Assembly (NCBI GenBank): GCA_017163975.1
Contig: JAFFSR010000395.1
Coordinates: 1,434,001 to 1,498,000, forward strand
Reading direction: 5' to 3'
From: Anastatus disparis
Taxonomy: Eukaryota; Arthropoda; Insecta; Hymenoptera; Eupelmidae
Length of the DNA stretch: 64,000 nucleotides
Positions 51,461 to 63,436 of this stretch are shown here, piece after piece. Positions within the stretch are counted from its first letter, which is position 1. Each line of letters begins with the position of its first letter. The translations under genes and the position numbers were made by a program. Under the pieces are notes generated by a model, which was given only the letters and a program-made list of their open reading frames with translations, was not told the DNA's origin and ran no database searches.

Positions 51461-54400
51461 AACTTGAATCGAAAGTTACACCTAATATTTTGACTTCTTG
51501 AACTACTTTGAGAGTTTCGTTGTTTAGTGTGAGTTTAACTTCATGATTGATTTTGTTAATTCTATTGGATAATATAGTTTGACTCTCATTTTTTAAGAAT
51601 TTAAAACCTGCTTTTAATGAAAATTGTTCTAATTTGTCTGAAGTGGTTTGCTGGTCTTAGTATTTTTACCCATTATGGTGTAACATGGCAGATTGGCCAT
51701 GTTACTTGTATGTATATTTGTAACGCATATAGACGACAGAAGGGATCATTCAATTGCTGGCAGGGCGGAAAGCAGACCACGCGAGTCAAATATGTAATTC
51801 TATAACCCAAGATCGTTGGCACACACGCGCAAATTTAAAAAGCACGTATAATGTACACTGATATAGCTAGCAATCCGCTTAACTCGAGTAGCTAGGCTGG
51901 GATCCGTTAAGGATCGTTTGTCTCTCTCTTGCGGCACGCGCAGCGTACAGCAAGAGAAATGAGCTTTGTAGACAGGAAGAAAATACTTTTACATCATTCT
52001 TTCTGTCGTCAGCAAAGAGAAAATAGCGTTACGACTTGCGGTATTGCACAGTACTAGTGGTTGTGTGTTGCAATTATCGAATCTAGTAAGAGTGAGAATA
52101 GATAGATTCACTATTCTATAGTTTCTTTTAGTTGGCTTAAAAAAGTCTTGTGTTGTTGCGAGTGCACAAGTGCTGCGTAAAAGAATATAATTTATTGCTT
52201 TCTTTTGCGACGTGTGTGCGTTCTATTGCATATTTTTCCTTCGTGCTATTCCAATTTTTTTTTTTTGTGAGCTCGTGCCCATTTAGCGTATGTTTTTCTT
52301 ACTATCTGCTTTTCGTCGTGCCAATAGTTACTTAACTAGTGCAAGCGGCGTCGCGTACGCTATACGCGGCTGGCGTCTATTTTAAGCGCGCGTGCGACTA
52401 CTGTAAAAATTACTGAAATAAAGCTTCTCTTTTTTTTGTTACCAAATTAATTACATCTTATATATTTTTATAAATCAGTGAAACCTCCTGATACCCAAGG
52501 TTGTCACAATGGTTAGAGTTATATCATCAGCGAACATTGTTGTTTTGACTGGAGCAGATATGTTATTTACTATATCGTTAATTACCAGTACAAATTAGGT
52601 TACACTGATAGGGGGTTCTTGGGGAACACCGTTGTTAGTATACACTTTGTTTCATAATATATTGTTAGTTCTAACTTGGCAACGTATGTTATCGATAAAA
52701 TTTTTAATTAAGTTGAACATGTATCCTGTTATATTATGGTTTTTTAATATGGCTAGAACTCTATTTCTCTAAATTAAATCGTATGCCTTCTCTAGATCAA
52801 GGCAAACTACTAGAATGTGGGTTTTATTATCAAAAGCATCGCAGATAGTAGATTCTAGCCAGGCCAAGCTATCAGCTGTAGAACGATTGTTTCTGAATCC
52901 GTTTTGATACTCGCTTATAATATAACTATGTTCTGAATGCTATTTTAGCCTGTTATTGAATTTTTTTTCAAATATTTTTTTAAGACAACAGGTTAAGGAA
53001 ATTAGTCTAGTTTTCTTTGTTGCTTGGATCTTTGTTAGGTTTTGGTATTGGAATAATAATTGCGTGGTTCCAAATGTTAGGAAATACGTTTTTTGTCAAG
53101 ATTACATTGAAGATTTCTAATAAGCAGTGTAAAGATTCATCATTTAATTTTTTAATAAAAATATTAGGTGCTAAATCGGGACCTGAACTGGTGTTCTTGC
53201 TTTTGCGTTTTAATTGTTCTATTGTGATTATCAGGTTTATTACGTTGTTATCGTCAATATTACTGTTGATGATAGTTTCATCTGTTATTTTTTCTGTTTT
53301 TTGTTTAAATTGTAAGAATTCTGGATTTAGATTAGCCACGCAATTTGTTGAATTTTCAACAAATTGCATGGCCAGCGTATCTGCTATTTGTTGAGGATCA
53401 TTAATGATTATATTGATGTCCTTTAAGTTTAAAACTTTAGCTTATCTGTTTCTTCCTTCTATGCTTTTGATTTTATTCCAACTATCCTTTGTCGATGTAC
53501 TGAATTTGACAGATTGTAAGAATTCATACCAGGAGTTACGTTTACTTCTTTAAATTATCCTTTTAGCTATAGCTTTGTACTTTTTGTGGTTGATTGGGTT
53601 TTCAATTGTTCTTTTTTTGTATTTGTTTAGTGCTTTTTCAGCATCTTTGATTGCTTTTTTCGCAATTCGTGTTCCACCACAGAGCGTTTTTGTTTTTGCT
53701 TTAATTATTTAATTTATTTATACTTTGTTAAGTTGCATCTAATATGCCTTCAGTGATGGTTGATATAATAGAATTAATGTTAATAGATTTATTTGCTTGG
53801 CCCTTGATGTATTTGACTAAAGGTTTTATGTTATTGTTAAAATAATATTAAACGCATCACGCTATGAATCCTAGAGTTTTTCTAGCAAAATTTTAATGCC
53901 TGCCTGCGTTATGCGCTTGCTTCTATCCCACCAGAAAATCACGAGAAGACCACGGGATTTTCCTGTGAGCTTTCTTCCGATCAGTAGGTCACAATCTGTT
54001 GATCCAAGCCTTTCCCAATGGATTGATTAAAATATTGAAATAACTTATAAAATAATATATTCGATTCTTTTTTTCGTCTTTTTTTTTAATGATAACAGTA
54101 CCTATCAGATATATAATTTTTTTCTTTTTTATTTCACGTGGATAAGTTTTATTAAGTTAACAAAATATTCAAGGTTTCAGAAGTTAGAAGTGTTTGAATA
54201 TTATTGTAAAGCATTATTGATATAACTAATATTTCATGATAAACCGTTAAAATATGAAATATATGTACATACAATGTAATAGTACATATAAAATAATAAT
54301 ATGAACATATAAAATAATTTAAAAAATAATCATAGTGATAAATACGTTATTATGTAGCCATATATGTGGAACTGACTTTACGTATATTCGCATAAACCTC

Positions 54401-55690
54401 ACTGGAAAATCCGGTGGTGCTCTTGCGATCATTACTCATAGATGCTTCACTTTATAATTTCATGGTAGCACTGCGTTAAACTCTTTTGATTCTTGTCAAT
54501 AAGGCATGATGAAACGTTCATGCTTTAATAGTAAGAAGTTTCTTGCAATAATACCTTGATTTTTTTCTCCGTGATTTTTCCCAATCGGCTTTCTTCAACT
54601 TCCATCTTTGTAGTGGCGAGTTGTTAATCGGAGTAATTTGAGTAGTAATTTTAATTAAAATTGGAAAATGATCACATGAGTATAGTTCTTCTAATACTAT
54701 AACGTCAATTAGATGTCTAAGGTCATTTGTACATAGTGTTAGATCCATAGTACTTGTTTTTCCTGTATGTTGATTGAAATAAGTAGGTTCTTGATTATTT
54801 AGTAAGACCAGGCTGCTATTAAATATAAGTTCATCTATTTTTTTACCTTTTTTGTCGGTTTTATTTAATCTCTATAGAAAATTATGACTGTTGAAGTCTC
54901 CTACAATGATCAAAAGAAGAGGTAACTGTTTGATTAATTCTTCCAGTTCGTTATAATTAAGAGCATCTCTGTTGCTTAGGTAAATGTTAAGATATTAATG
55001 ATCTTGTTACCGACATATGTCTTGGTGGCTATTGCTTCTTTAGTTATTAATTTAATTTCATTTAGTTAAGTATTCAATTAAATTTCTTTACTGTGCAAGT
55101 AGTTTTTTATTAGAATGCCTACACCTCGACTGGCAGCAGAATAGCTTATTCAATTTTTGTAATATCAATTGAAATTTCTAACATTAAATATCTGAGTATT
55201 TTTAAGATTGTTTTCTTGTAAACATATAATGTTAGATTTGTTTGAGATAATTGAATGTTGTAACATTTCGTAGTTGTTTCCAAAACCGTTGATATTCCAT
55301 TGAGTAATATTTTCCATTATGAGTTAATTTTGATTTTATAATAATATAATTGTTATTCTTCGTCTATTGTAAGTGTATTCTACACTTTCACTTTGTGAGT
55401 CCTATATTTTGCTTCGTTTGTTTTGTTTTTTTCTCTTATATCATAACAATATCTGAGTTATTTAGAATTTCATCCAAAGAACTTATTTGAGACCTGGTTC
55501 TTTTACTGTCTTTAACTTTATTGTTATCTATTATTTGTTGTAGGCTAATAAGTGCAATTTCCTCAGAATTAGTATTATTTTTGTCGATATTAGTAATGTC
55601 AAGGGTCTCCGAATTGTCTGTTGTTGGTACACCATATGTTGATAATTCCATTTGTTGTGTAAATTCATTTGCTACAATTTGTTCACAATA
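51461..55690 (-). pseudogene. Non-LTR retrotransposon (LINE) remnant: endonuclease and RT
   Basis: Reading leftward: an upstream Asn/Ser/Thr-rich segment (55436-55651), the endonuclease start ITQWNINGFGNN (about 55300), VGDFNSHNF (about 54890), CDHFPILIKI (about 54680), an RT segment with NTSSGPDLAPN and IIPIPKPNKD (53007-53369), MFADDIT (about 52520) and, beyond a solo LTR, LGVTFDSSLT (about 51490). Many stops and frame changes. The APE-type endonuclease plus FADD RT place it among Jockey/I-like LINEs. Confidence 0.85.
51679..52508. mobile_element. Solo LTR (830 bp) inside the LINE
   Basis: Begins TGTAACATGGC, ends TTGTCACA, flanked by ATGG duplications (51675-51678, 52509-52512). Removing it with one duplication restores the LINE reading after FADDITLTI. 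It contains an AATAAAGC signal. The retrotransposon family (gypsy or BEL) is not determined; short frames inside are not genes. Confidence 0.75.
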
Positions 55691-56388
55691 CTAAATGGCC
55701 TTTCATGTTACATATGAAAAACTTAGCAGAATCAGTACTAAGGTATATTAAATAACTTTAATTATCGTAATTAATTTTAAAGAATTCTCAAATTTTTAAG
55801 ACATCCTCTGGTATAATAAAACACTGCCTACGGAAACTTGTAACGTAACTCTACTCCTGATTTTTCATTGCAGCTTTAATGGGCGTAATAGGCGAGACTC
55901 TTTTAACTTGTAATTCTTCTAGAATATTTTCAAATATGTAGTTTGGTAAATTAGAAGGAACGTTTTTTTTCTTTAAATAATATAACTATCGTTAATAATG
56001 GGTAAAAATACATAAAAAAAAATTAATATCCAAAGTAGCATCTCGAGAGCAAGGGTGTGAAAAAAACGATTCATTTCTTAAATATCGTTTTTAAGGTTTG
56101 TATTTGAGGTTATGTACTCTGCAAAAATTTTTGATTGATTGCCATACAATAATCTACTCTTATAATTTTTTTGCAAGTTTTCCATGTAAAAGAGCGTCAA
56201 AATAAAGAAAGTCGAAAAAACACTTATTTTGACTTTATTGCACATGCGCAGGGGTTAGGGGGTTGGACATTGGTGTGTGGGAGTTTTTTTCCAACCTCCA
56301 TTAAATGATACATGAGACATAAGGCTTCTAAGACGGGGCAATTTCACTATGACAACCTGTCTGCAGCCTGTGTTTAAATTAATATTTC
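55691..56388. other. Spacer, nothing recognised
   Basis: AT-rich with no supported gene or repeat. Confidence 0.4.
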
Positions 56389-56510
56389 CAAAATACACTT
56401 CACACAAAAATTAAGGGAATACCTAAATTTGGCGTTAAAAAAGCACCGACTTTAAACCAACTTAACTCTGTCTAGAATTGATCTAGAGAGACCGGTAGAA
56501 AATCAACTTA

Positions 56511-56897
56511 AGAGCAGGTCGAGTATATCTGTCTTTTTCTAATCGAAGAATCGATTTCTTTACAAAAACTAATAATTTTAGCAAAAATGAAGAGAAAGCC
56601 CCATCTCGTATCAGAAAAAACAAAATTTTTTTTAATAAGAAAGAATCAATTTATTGCTTTGTTTTCAAGAAAACCTTGAAAAACTTAAAACATAGAGGTT
56701 AAGGTAAACAATCTAGTTTTTCAAGGTTTCCTTGAAAATGAAGCAATAAAATTAATTCTTTCTTATCAAAGAAAATTTTGCTTTTTCTGATACGACATGC
56801 GGCTTTCCCTTGATTCTTTGCTAAATTTATTAGTTTTTACTAAAAATTAATTCTTTCATTAGAAAAGGACGGAGATACGTGACCTCCTTTTAAAGGT
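56511..56897. mobile_element. Snap-back MITE 1, TTAA-flanked
   Basis: Inverted arms (AAAACTAATAATTTTAGCAAA against TTTGCTAAATTTATTAGTTTT, shortened here to AATTTTAGCAAA) between TTAA words at each end. The outer foldback's right arm lacks it. Confidence 0.65.
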
Positions 56898-56940
56898 GTT
56901 TCTTTTAGTTTCTAGATGTTCTAAATTGTCATTTTCTTAA

Positions 56941-57311
56941 GGGGATGTAAAACGGACACTACACCTGTACTCGTGAATTTGGCCTATCTTTTCATTTTAT
57001 TGCAAAACTTGAGGAAAAGAAATACTCTAGATTGTAGTATTTACCACGAAGATTAATTAAATTTTCAAATGAATTTATTCAATTATTTTTCAGAATTTTA
57101 GATTTGTTGTACAAAATTTAAAAATTGTGATATATAATATTAAAACCCAAGATTCTGAAAAACTAATGAATGAATTTATTTAAAAATTTAACTGAATAAT
57201 CTTCGTGGTGAATACTGCAAGCTAAAGCATTTCTTTTCCTCAAGTTTTGCAATGAAATGAAAAGATAGGCCGAATTCATAAGTACAGGTGTAGTGTTCGT
57301 TTTACATCCCC
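56941..57311. mobile_element. Snap-back MITE 2, TTAA-flanked
   Basis: 371 bp, ends GGGGATGTAAAACG inverted, arms over 100 bp, TTAA at 56937-56940 and 57312-57315. The matching place in the outer right arm (about 60525) reads TCAA with continuous flanks, an unoccupied site. Confidence 0.85.
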
Positions 57312-57887
57312 TTAACTAGAAATTTAATGCTCTTATCAAGCAAAACTACGCTAAAATTCGATAACTTTGCATCCGCTTTCTCGGTTCACATGGGTTTCAA
57401 TAATTTTTTTTTGTACTTGTAACATATTGCTTCATGAATTTTAACTCTTCAGCTTTAATTTCGTTATTTACAAGTCTGATTACGAATTTTTTTGACTGAG
57501 ATATTGCTGTTTAAAGAAAAACAAAGGAATTAATCTTCGAAAGGCTGTAACTCACAAGAAGAGTGATTGACCTCCAGAAAACGGATTTGGCTGAAACTGC
57601 AGGATATGATTTTTTGATGAAAAAAATGGTCCCGTGTTTTTTCTTTTGTGCTAATAGGCCCTATAGACGGAAATATAGACATTTCTTCGAAAATATAGAG
57701 AAAAGAAGCGTTTATAAGAACTTGAATAGCTAAACAACTAGAAAATTTTACAGAAAAATATATGGAAAAAAGAAAAAAGTAAGTTAAGAGCTTCAATTTG
57801 AGCCTTATTTTATCAAAAAATCTTCTGTGGTTCAAGAGTTATGCCTAATTAAAAATTACTACATATTTATTAATATTTTTAGCATGT

Positions 57888-58140
57888 AACATACTTCGAG
57901 CATATAATACTGGAGGAAGCCTCCCAGCTATTAACTGCGTTACAAGGCGAAGAGAGAGAAAGCCTCTATTTTGGTACGTGCTATCTCTCTTTCACTTTCT
58001 TAGTGGGGAACAAAAGCAGCCAATCAAATCAGGCTAGAGAGAGAGACAGCACATACCAAAATAGAGGCTTTCTCTCTCCTCGCCTTGTAACGCTTGCTGC
58101 CATTCGGAGGCTTCCTCCAGTAGTATATGCTCGAAGGTAA
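57888..58140. mobile_element. Snap-back MITE 3
   Basis: Ends TTCGAGCATATA and ACTGGAGGAAGCCTCC are inverted, with GCGTTACAAGGCGA and AAGCCTCTATTTTGGTA in the stem and a short loop near 58015. It lies at the centre of a second palindrome. Confidence 0.8.
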
Positions 58141-58854
58141 CATATGATAAAATTTTCATCCTATTCCATTGGCATTTTTGAATCGGCTGCAACTTTTGAA
58201 CCATATGAGATTTTTTAATGTAACAAAGCTTAAATTAAAGTTCTTAACCTGTACTCTCTTTTATTTTTCATACTATTTTCTGTGAGAGTTTTAGTTGTTT
58301 AGTTATTCAAGTTCTTATAAAGACTTCTTTTCACTACATTTTCAAAGAAATGTTTATATCTCCGTCTATAGGGCCTATTAGCACAAAAGAAAAAACACGG
58401 GTTTATTTTTGCAATCAAAAAATCATATCCTGCAGTTTCAGCCAAATCCGTTTTCTGGAGGTCAAATACTATTTTTGTCAGTAAAAAATTATCGTATAGA
58501 CATTGAAAAAAAAGCAAATTGAAGGTTTTATATCCGTCTTTACTGAAAAATTATTGCGATGATTTTAATTTCTTGATTTTACTATGAATTTTAAATATTT
58601 TGAATCACTAAAAATGTTGATAATTAACCAGATTAGGAACAGTATCCCTTAGACCAATAAGACATTTTTCGTAGTTTTTTTAATCTTCATTTTATGTTCT
58701 TTGATCAATCTTAAATTTTAATTAAAACTGCTGACTCTATTTGGAAAGACTAATTGCTTTTAAATTGGTAATTGTTGTGAAATGACTTTAGTTCACTTAA
58801 TATCCTTCATCTTGTTAATGTTGAGTAGAAATGTTAAGGAAAGATTTTAAATTT

Positions 58855-59970
58855 TAAGAGGATGAGTTCGAATATATCTGTCCTTTTACGTAAATTACTC
58901 GAAGAATTTGCTTTAAAATTTGTATGGAAATTATTTTCGACTGCCAAAAGAAGAAAAGCTTTTGAAAACTGATTTTCTTAGCACACTTTTAATTTTAGAG
59001 CATTTTGAAAATTTTTTAAAAAATTCTAATTCTTTATTTTTTTTTTCCTATTTTACAAAAACCATTCGATGGACTTGTTCCAAAATTTGTATGCAAGTTA
59101 TTCGCTACTGTTTAAAGAAAACAAGATTTGGAAAACTAATTTTCTCAGAGAAATTTTTATTTTAAAGCATTTCGAAAATTTTCAAAAAAATTTTTATTTT
59201 TCATTTATTTTCTACTTTGTGTAAACCATACAAAAAATTTCCTCAAAAATTTCTATACAATCACTTCGTTATTGTCTGAAGAAAATAAGCTTTTGAAAAC
59301 TAATTTTCTTAGCGTGGTTAAAATTTTAGAAAATTTTGAAGATTTGAAAAAAAATTTCGATCCTTCTTTTTTTATTTTTTATTTATTTTACGTAAAGTAC
59401 TTGATAGATTTGTTATAAAATTTGCAGGGAGATTATTTGCAACTGCCAAAAGAAGGAAAATTTTCAAAAACTAATTTTCCTAGCCTAGTTTTAATTTTAG
59501 AGCATTTCGAAAATTTTGAAAAAAAAATTGTATTTATTTAGCCAATTAGATCTCGAAAATCACTCGATGGATTTGCTTCAAATTTTGCGTACTATCTATG
59601 ATTTTGTATAAGTAGGCAGGAAGTTATTAAAAATTGGTTTTCATAGAGTAGTTTTTTTTATAGAACCATTTTAAGAAATTTCAAAAAAAATTTTAACTTT
59701 TTATTTTTTTTTTATTTTATGTGAATTACTTGATGAATTTGTTTTGAAATTTGCAACTGCCAAAAGAAGGATGACTTTTAAAAACCGATTTCCTTTGCGT
59801 AGTTTTAATTTTAGAAAATTTTTTTAATTTTTAAAAAAAATTTTTATTTTTCAATTTTGTTTTATTTTACGTAAACTACTCGATAGATTTGCTCTAAAAT
59901 TTGTATACAAGTTATTTGCTACTGTCTTTATAAAACAAGCTTTTTGAAAATAATTTTCTTAGTGTAGCTC
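58855..59970. repeat. Degenerate ~165-bp tandem repeat, about 6.5 units
   Basis: Recurring landmarks (an AAATTTGTATGxAA word, GCCAAAAGAAG, TTTTCTTAGCxTAGTTTT, TTTTAGAGCATTTCGAAAATTT) return at about 58919, 59083, 59250, 59420, 59575, 59742 and 59898. The first unit is preceded by TTAAGAGGATGAGTTCG, like the end of MITE 1. Weak open frames inside are artefacts. Confidence 0.75.
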
Positions 59971-60801
59971 TTTAATCACTTCTTTTGATTTCTGATTTAA
60001 CGCTTTTACTAACTCTTTTCTTACTTTCTCACTTCCTCTCTGTCCTTCTATCTCAGATTGATCGTTATTTTTACTCTATTTTCATCCATCCTTGTCTCTC
60101 TCTTCTTATTTCCTAATCATTTTCTCACATTCACTAATTTTTCTTGAATAGAAATTGTATTTAACATTGAAATCACATTTAAAAAAATAAAATCAAATTA
60201 CTGTAACATAATGAACTCTATGAGAAAGCATTGCGCCAAAGCAGGTGGCAGCGTTTTTGCAAATGTCTGCACGATAATTTTTTACTGAGTCACAGCCTTT
60301 TTAAGATTAATTTCATTTTTTTCTTTGAACAGCGATATCTCAGTCAAAAAAACTCGAAATTAGACTCATAAGAAACAAAATTAAAGCTAAAGAGTTGAAC
60401 TTTATGGAGCAATATTTTATAAGTCCAAAGGAAAATTATTAAAACCCGTGTGAACTGAGAAAGTGGATGCAAAGTTATCGAGTTTTGGCGTAGTTTTGTG
60501 TATTGTTTGATAGTATTAAATTTCTAGTTGAGAAAATGACAATTTATGGCATCTAAATACTGAAAAAGAGACCTCTAATTTGCTTTTTTATTGGTCTTCC
60601 GAGGTCAATTCTAGCCAGAGTTAAGTTGGTTTAAAGTCGGTGCTTTTTTAACGCCAAATTTAGGTGTATCCTTAATTTTTGTGTGAAGTGTATTTTATAT
60701 ATTTCTAGTTCATGTATTACATTGATATGTATTCAAATGTTTTATTTTTCATTAGTTCCATTATATATAAAATTGTTAAATATAATAAATTTTACATTCA
60801 G

Positions 60802-62074
60802 ATCACATACTGTTTGGTACTCAGCATTAATAGGGTCAAGTGTTCTTATAATATCTTCACGATCATTGTTTATTGATGTACCATCAAAATCACTACCATT
60901 TCCAGCATGGCTTCCTTATAATTACACTACTTCGAACGTTTTTGCGATATCGTATACCCATCAGTTAATTGGAAATGCAACATCTGCTGCATTACATGTT
61001 GCGAATGATACATTAATATGTGGTTTAATGTTGCAAATTTGTGCACAACTTGAAATATTAAAATTTCGTATAAAGAATTTGATCTGCACTACAAAATATG
61101 ATTGGGGGCAAAAAAATCATAAAGTATTGAAAGATATTATTCAACATCATATTTACATATATCAGTAAATTTTATTTTTTCATCAAATAATATTTTTTTA
61201 AGTAGTATTAAAATAATAAATATTAGTATTTAAACAATCAATTTAGATTTGCTAAAGATATCAACAACATGTTTGCCGTCGCAATATTGACTCAATTTTT
61301 CATTGCTGCACTGGTTATATGTACAAGTGTATATCAACTATCAAGGATGAACATTTTCAGTTCTAATTTTATTGGCTTATTATCATATCTCAATTGCATA
61401 CTGATACAAATATTTTTCTATTGTTGGTATGGTGATGCTGTAACTGTTAAGGTATAGTACATCATTCTACTAATAAGCAAAATAGGTCATTCCCTCACGA
61501 GTCGTTCTGTCACTCTCGCTGCGCTCGAGTGACAAAAAAGACGAGTAGATGACCTAGTTTGCCACACGTGGGGTATAGAATTTTTTCCAACAAGGTGATC
61601 AGAATCCAATTTCGGTGCCTGTTTTGAGTGAGCAAAATATCATTTCCTCACTAGAGGGGGAATGTGGTACTTTATTCACTGAAAATAGGCGCCAAAAATC
61701 GGTTTTTGCTTATCACGTTGGGAAAAATGACTATTTTGTTTGTGTGTGAACATTTAAAATAAGTATAAATCACTTCATCAAAATTCTATTTTTAGAGTTC
61801 AAATATTGGTGCTACTATTTCCGATGTAGATTGGTCACTTTTAAGGATAGAGTTACAAAAAATACTTTTAATAATTATGATTCGAGCAAAAGCACCAATT
61901 GAATTGAAAACTGGTCGCATATTCACACTCTCTATTTTATCATTCACAAAGGTAGACGTTACAAAAATTTTTTAAGTTACTACAATCTTTAAGAACTATA
62001 CGTTAAGATATTTTATTTTATTCTAGATAATAAAAGCTTCTTATTCAGCATTTAATTTTATGCAAGGGTCATAA
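60802..62074 (+). CDS. Or: Odorant receptor (7tm_6), partial, C-terminal half
   Basis: Four exons with GT-AG junctions and kept frame: 60802-61164, 61247-61451, 61796-61951 and 62027-62074. The protein has SLFIDVPSKSLPFPAWLPY, HHIYIYQ joined to FAKDINNMF, a transmembrane segment FFIAALVICTSVYQLS, FFYCWYGDAVTV, WSLLRIELQKILLIIMIRA and a short final exon ending FNFMQGS. These are typical hymenopteran-style OR features (ligand-gated cation channel subunit on olfactory neurons, partnering Orco). The N-terminal half, usually about 150-200 residues, is not seen; the nested foldback ends about 100 bases upstream. It is either a truncated pseudogene or a gene whose first exons lie beyond that insertion. 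Confidence 0.85.
61452..61795 (+). other. OR intron with hairpin repeat
   Basis: At 61480-61560 TCACTCTCGCTGCGCTCGAGTGA, shown in part as GTCACTCTCGCTGCGCTCGA, forms a GC-rich hairpin inside a longer inverted context (CTCGTCTTTTTTGTCAC against CACGAGTCGTTCTGTCAC). It resembles the hairpins at 4665 and 28985. Confidence 0.55.
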
Positions 62075-62870
62075 AATTATGCAATCACTTTTTTAAATAT
62101 TGTAAGACTTATACATAAAATTTCAGTTCCTAATTATTATCTCACTATTATATAAAAAGACAACGTATGTTTGTATCCGATGTCCTCAACGGGATATCGG
62201 AGTTGCTGGAATCGATTTTTGCTTTTTTTATTTTATTAATATCTTTTCAAATTCAATATTTTAATAAATATAATGACTTGTCCACATTAAAGTTATGTTA
62301 ATAAAATAATTTTTATTAAATTTGAAAATATTTAGGCTTATTATATTTTTATCAACTTTGAATACAAATTAGGGTCTAAAAACATTCATTTAGTATGAAA
62401 AAGAAAAGATCTGTACGGTTTCAACAAAATCTATGTCTCTCCTAGTGAGATACAAAAGACATGAGTTTAGTCATACATCACTGACAATGGGAATTAATTA
62501 ATTTAATATTATTATATACCAATGTCTATTATATACTGATTTTAATTATTTATTTAGATGGTTCCACAGTTTTTATACATGATTAGATTTAATTATTGCT
62601 GTCACATCATTGCATAAATTCAAATTAAAATGAAAATCAATTTTCATAAAATGAGAATATTATTTACCAATGTGAATATAATAAACTATACTAAAAAAAT
62701 ACATCAAGAATTAGAATCAATCGTTTTCTAAAATTGAACTTAATCATATAGATCGATAGGTACTTTAATTTCAAAAAATCACAAGAAATAAAATTCAAGT
62801 CAGTGTTTATAATCCGCTAAGTCTATATAAAAGAATATGATCATTTACCTGTTATTTACATTTATATTAT
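62075..62870. other. Spacer, nothing firmly recognised
   Basis: AT-rich. A phrase at 62150-62215 (AAAAGACAACGTATGTTTGT...) resembles short repeat edges but no family can be named. Confidence 0.4.
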
Positions 62871-63436
62871 GGGAAAGGATTCGGTTGTGGGCACCCTTTT
62901 GCTTTTGGCTCATAACTTTTCACCAATTGTATATCTTTTGGACTTATAGGTGTCTATAGAAAGGTGAAGAGCTCAGCTAACTACCGACGAAGGAACAAAA
63001 TCGATTCCGTCAAATGGAATAATTTTTTTTAGTTAATTTTGTGAAATGCCCACAACCGAACCAAAAAAGATTTTGGTTCGGCTGTGGACAATCATGCAAA
63101 ATTTTTGGTGTTAAGATATTGGTTGCAATCCATATTGCATCACAAAGTAGGAATAAATTCCTACTGAATAAATGTGCATTACACTTAGCTTCATTGATTC
63201 GCTTCGATTTGTAATTCTTTTGAAAAAGTATACATAAGTATAAATAAATTTTTGTGATTTTTTTTCAAGCACAGAAAAGTTAATTTGCTTACAACACGAA
63301 GCAGACACGTTTGTTTGCTTCGATATTTGTCATAAAAAAACGTGCTGCCATAATACATGAATGACATTTGTCAGAAAAACCTTATCTGCTTTCTGTCAAT
63401 AAAAACGCAGGGGTGTTCACAACCGAACCTCTTCCC
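62871..63436. mobile_element. MITE-like repeat with GGTTCGGTTGTG ends
   Basis: GGGAAAGGATTCGGTTGTGG at the left returns inverted as CACAACCGAACCTCTTCCCC at the right; an internal GGTTCGGCTGTGGAC occurs at 63075. The target duplication is unclear. Confidence 0.65.

Larger units (their letters stand above)
56389..60698. mobile_element. Large nested foldback element
   Basis: Outer arms: AAAATACACTTCACACAAAA at the left returns as its reverse complement at 60670-60698, and the match continues inward to about 57530 and 60290, interrupted on the left by two MITEs. Further palindromes lie inside (57530-57885 against 58150-58530) and a tandem array fills much of the right half. No transposase recognised. 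Confidence 0.8.

Noticed and set aside
51617..52335. Small genes at 51617 and 52150
   Set aside because: Both lie in or at the edge of the solo LTR and resemble nothing.
53017..53394. 125-codon plus-strand frame
   Set aside because: Antisense of the LINE reverse-transcriptase segment.
59083..59165. Coding exon in the 58.9-59.2 kb region
   Set aside because: The open frame comes from the 165-bp tandem units and changes frame between units.
62155..62215. Helitron terminus
   Set aside because: Only a vague resemblance; no CTRR end or hairpin found nearby.
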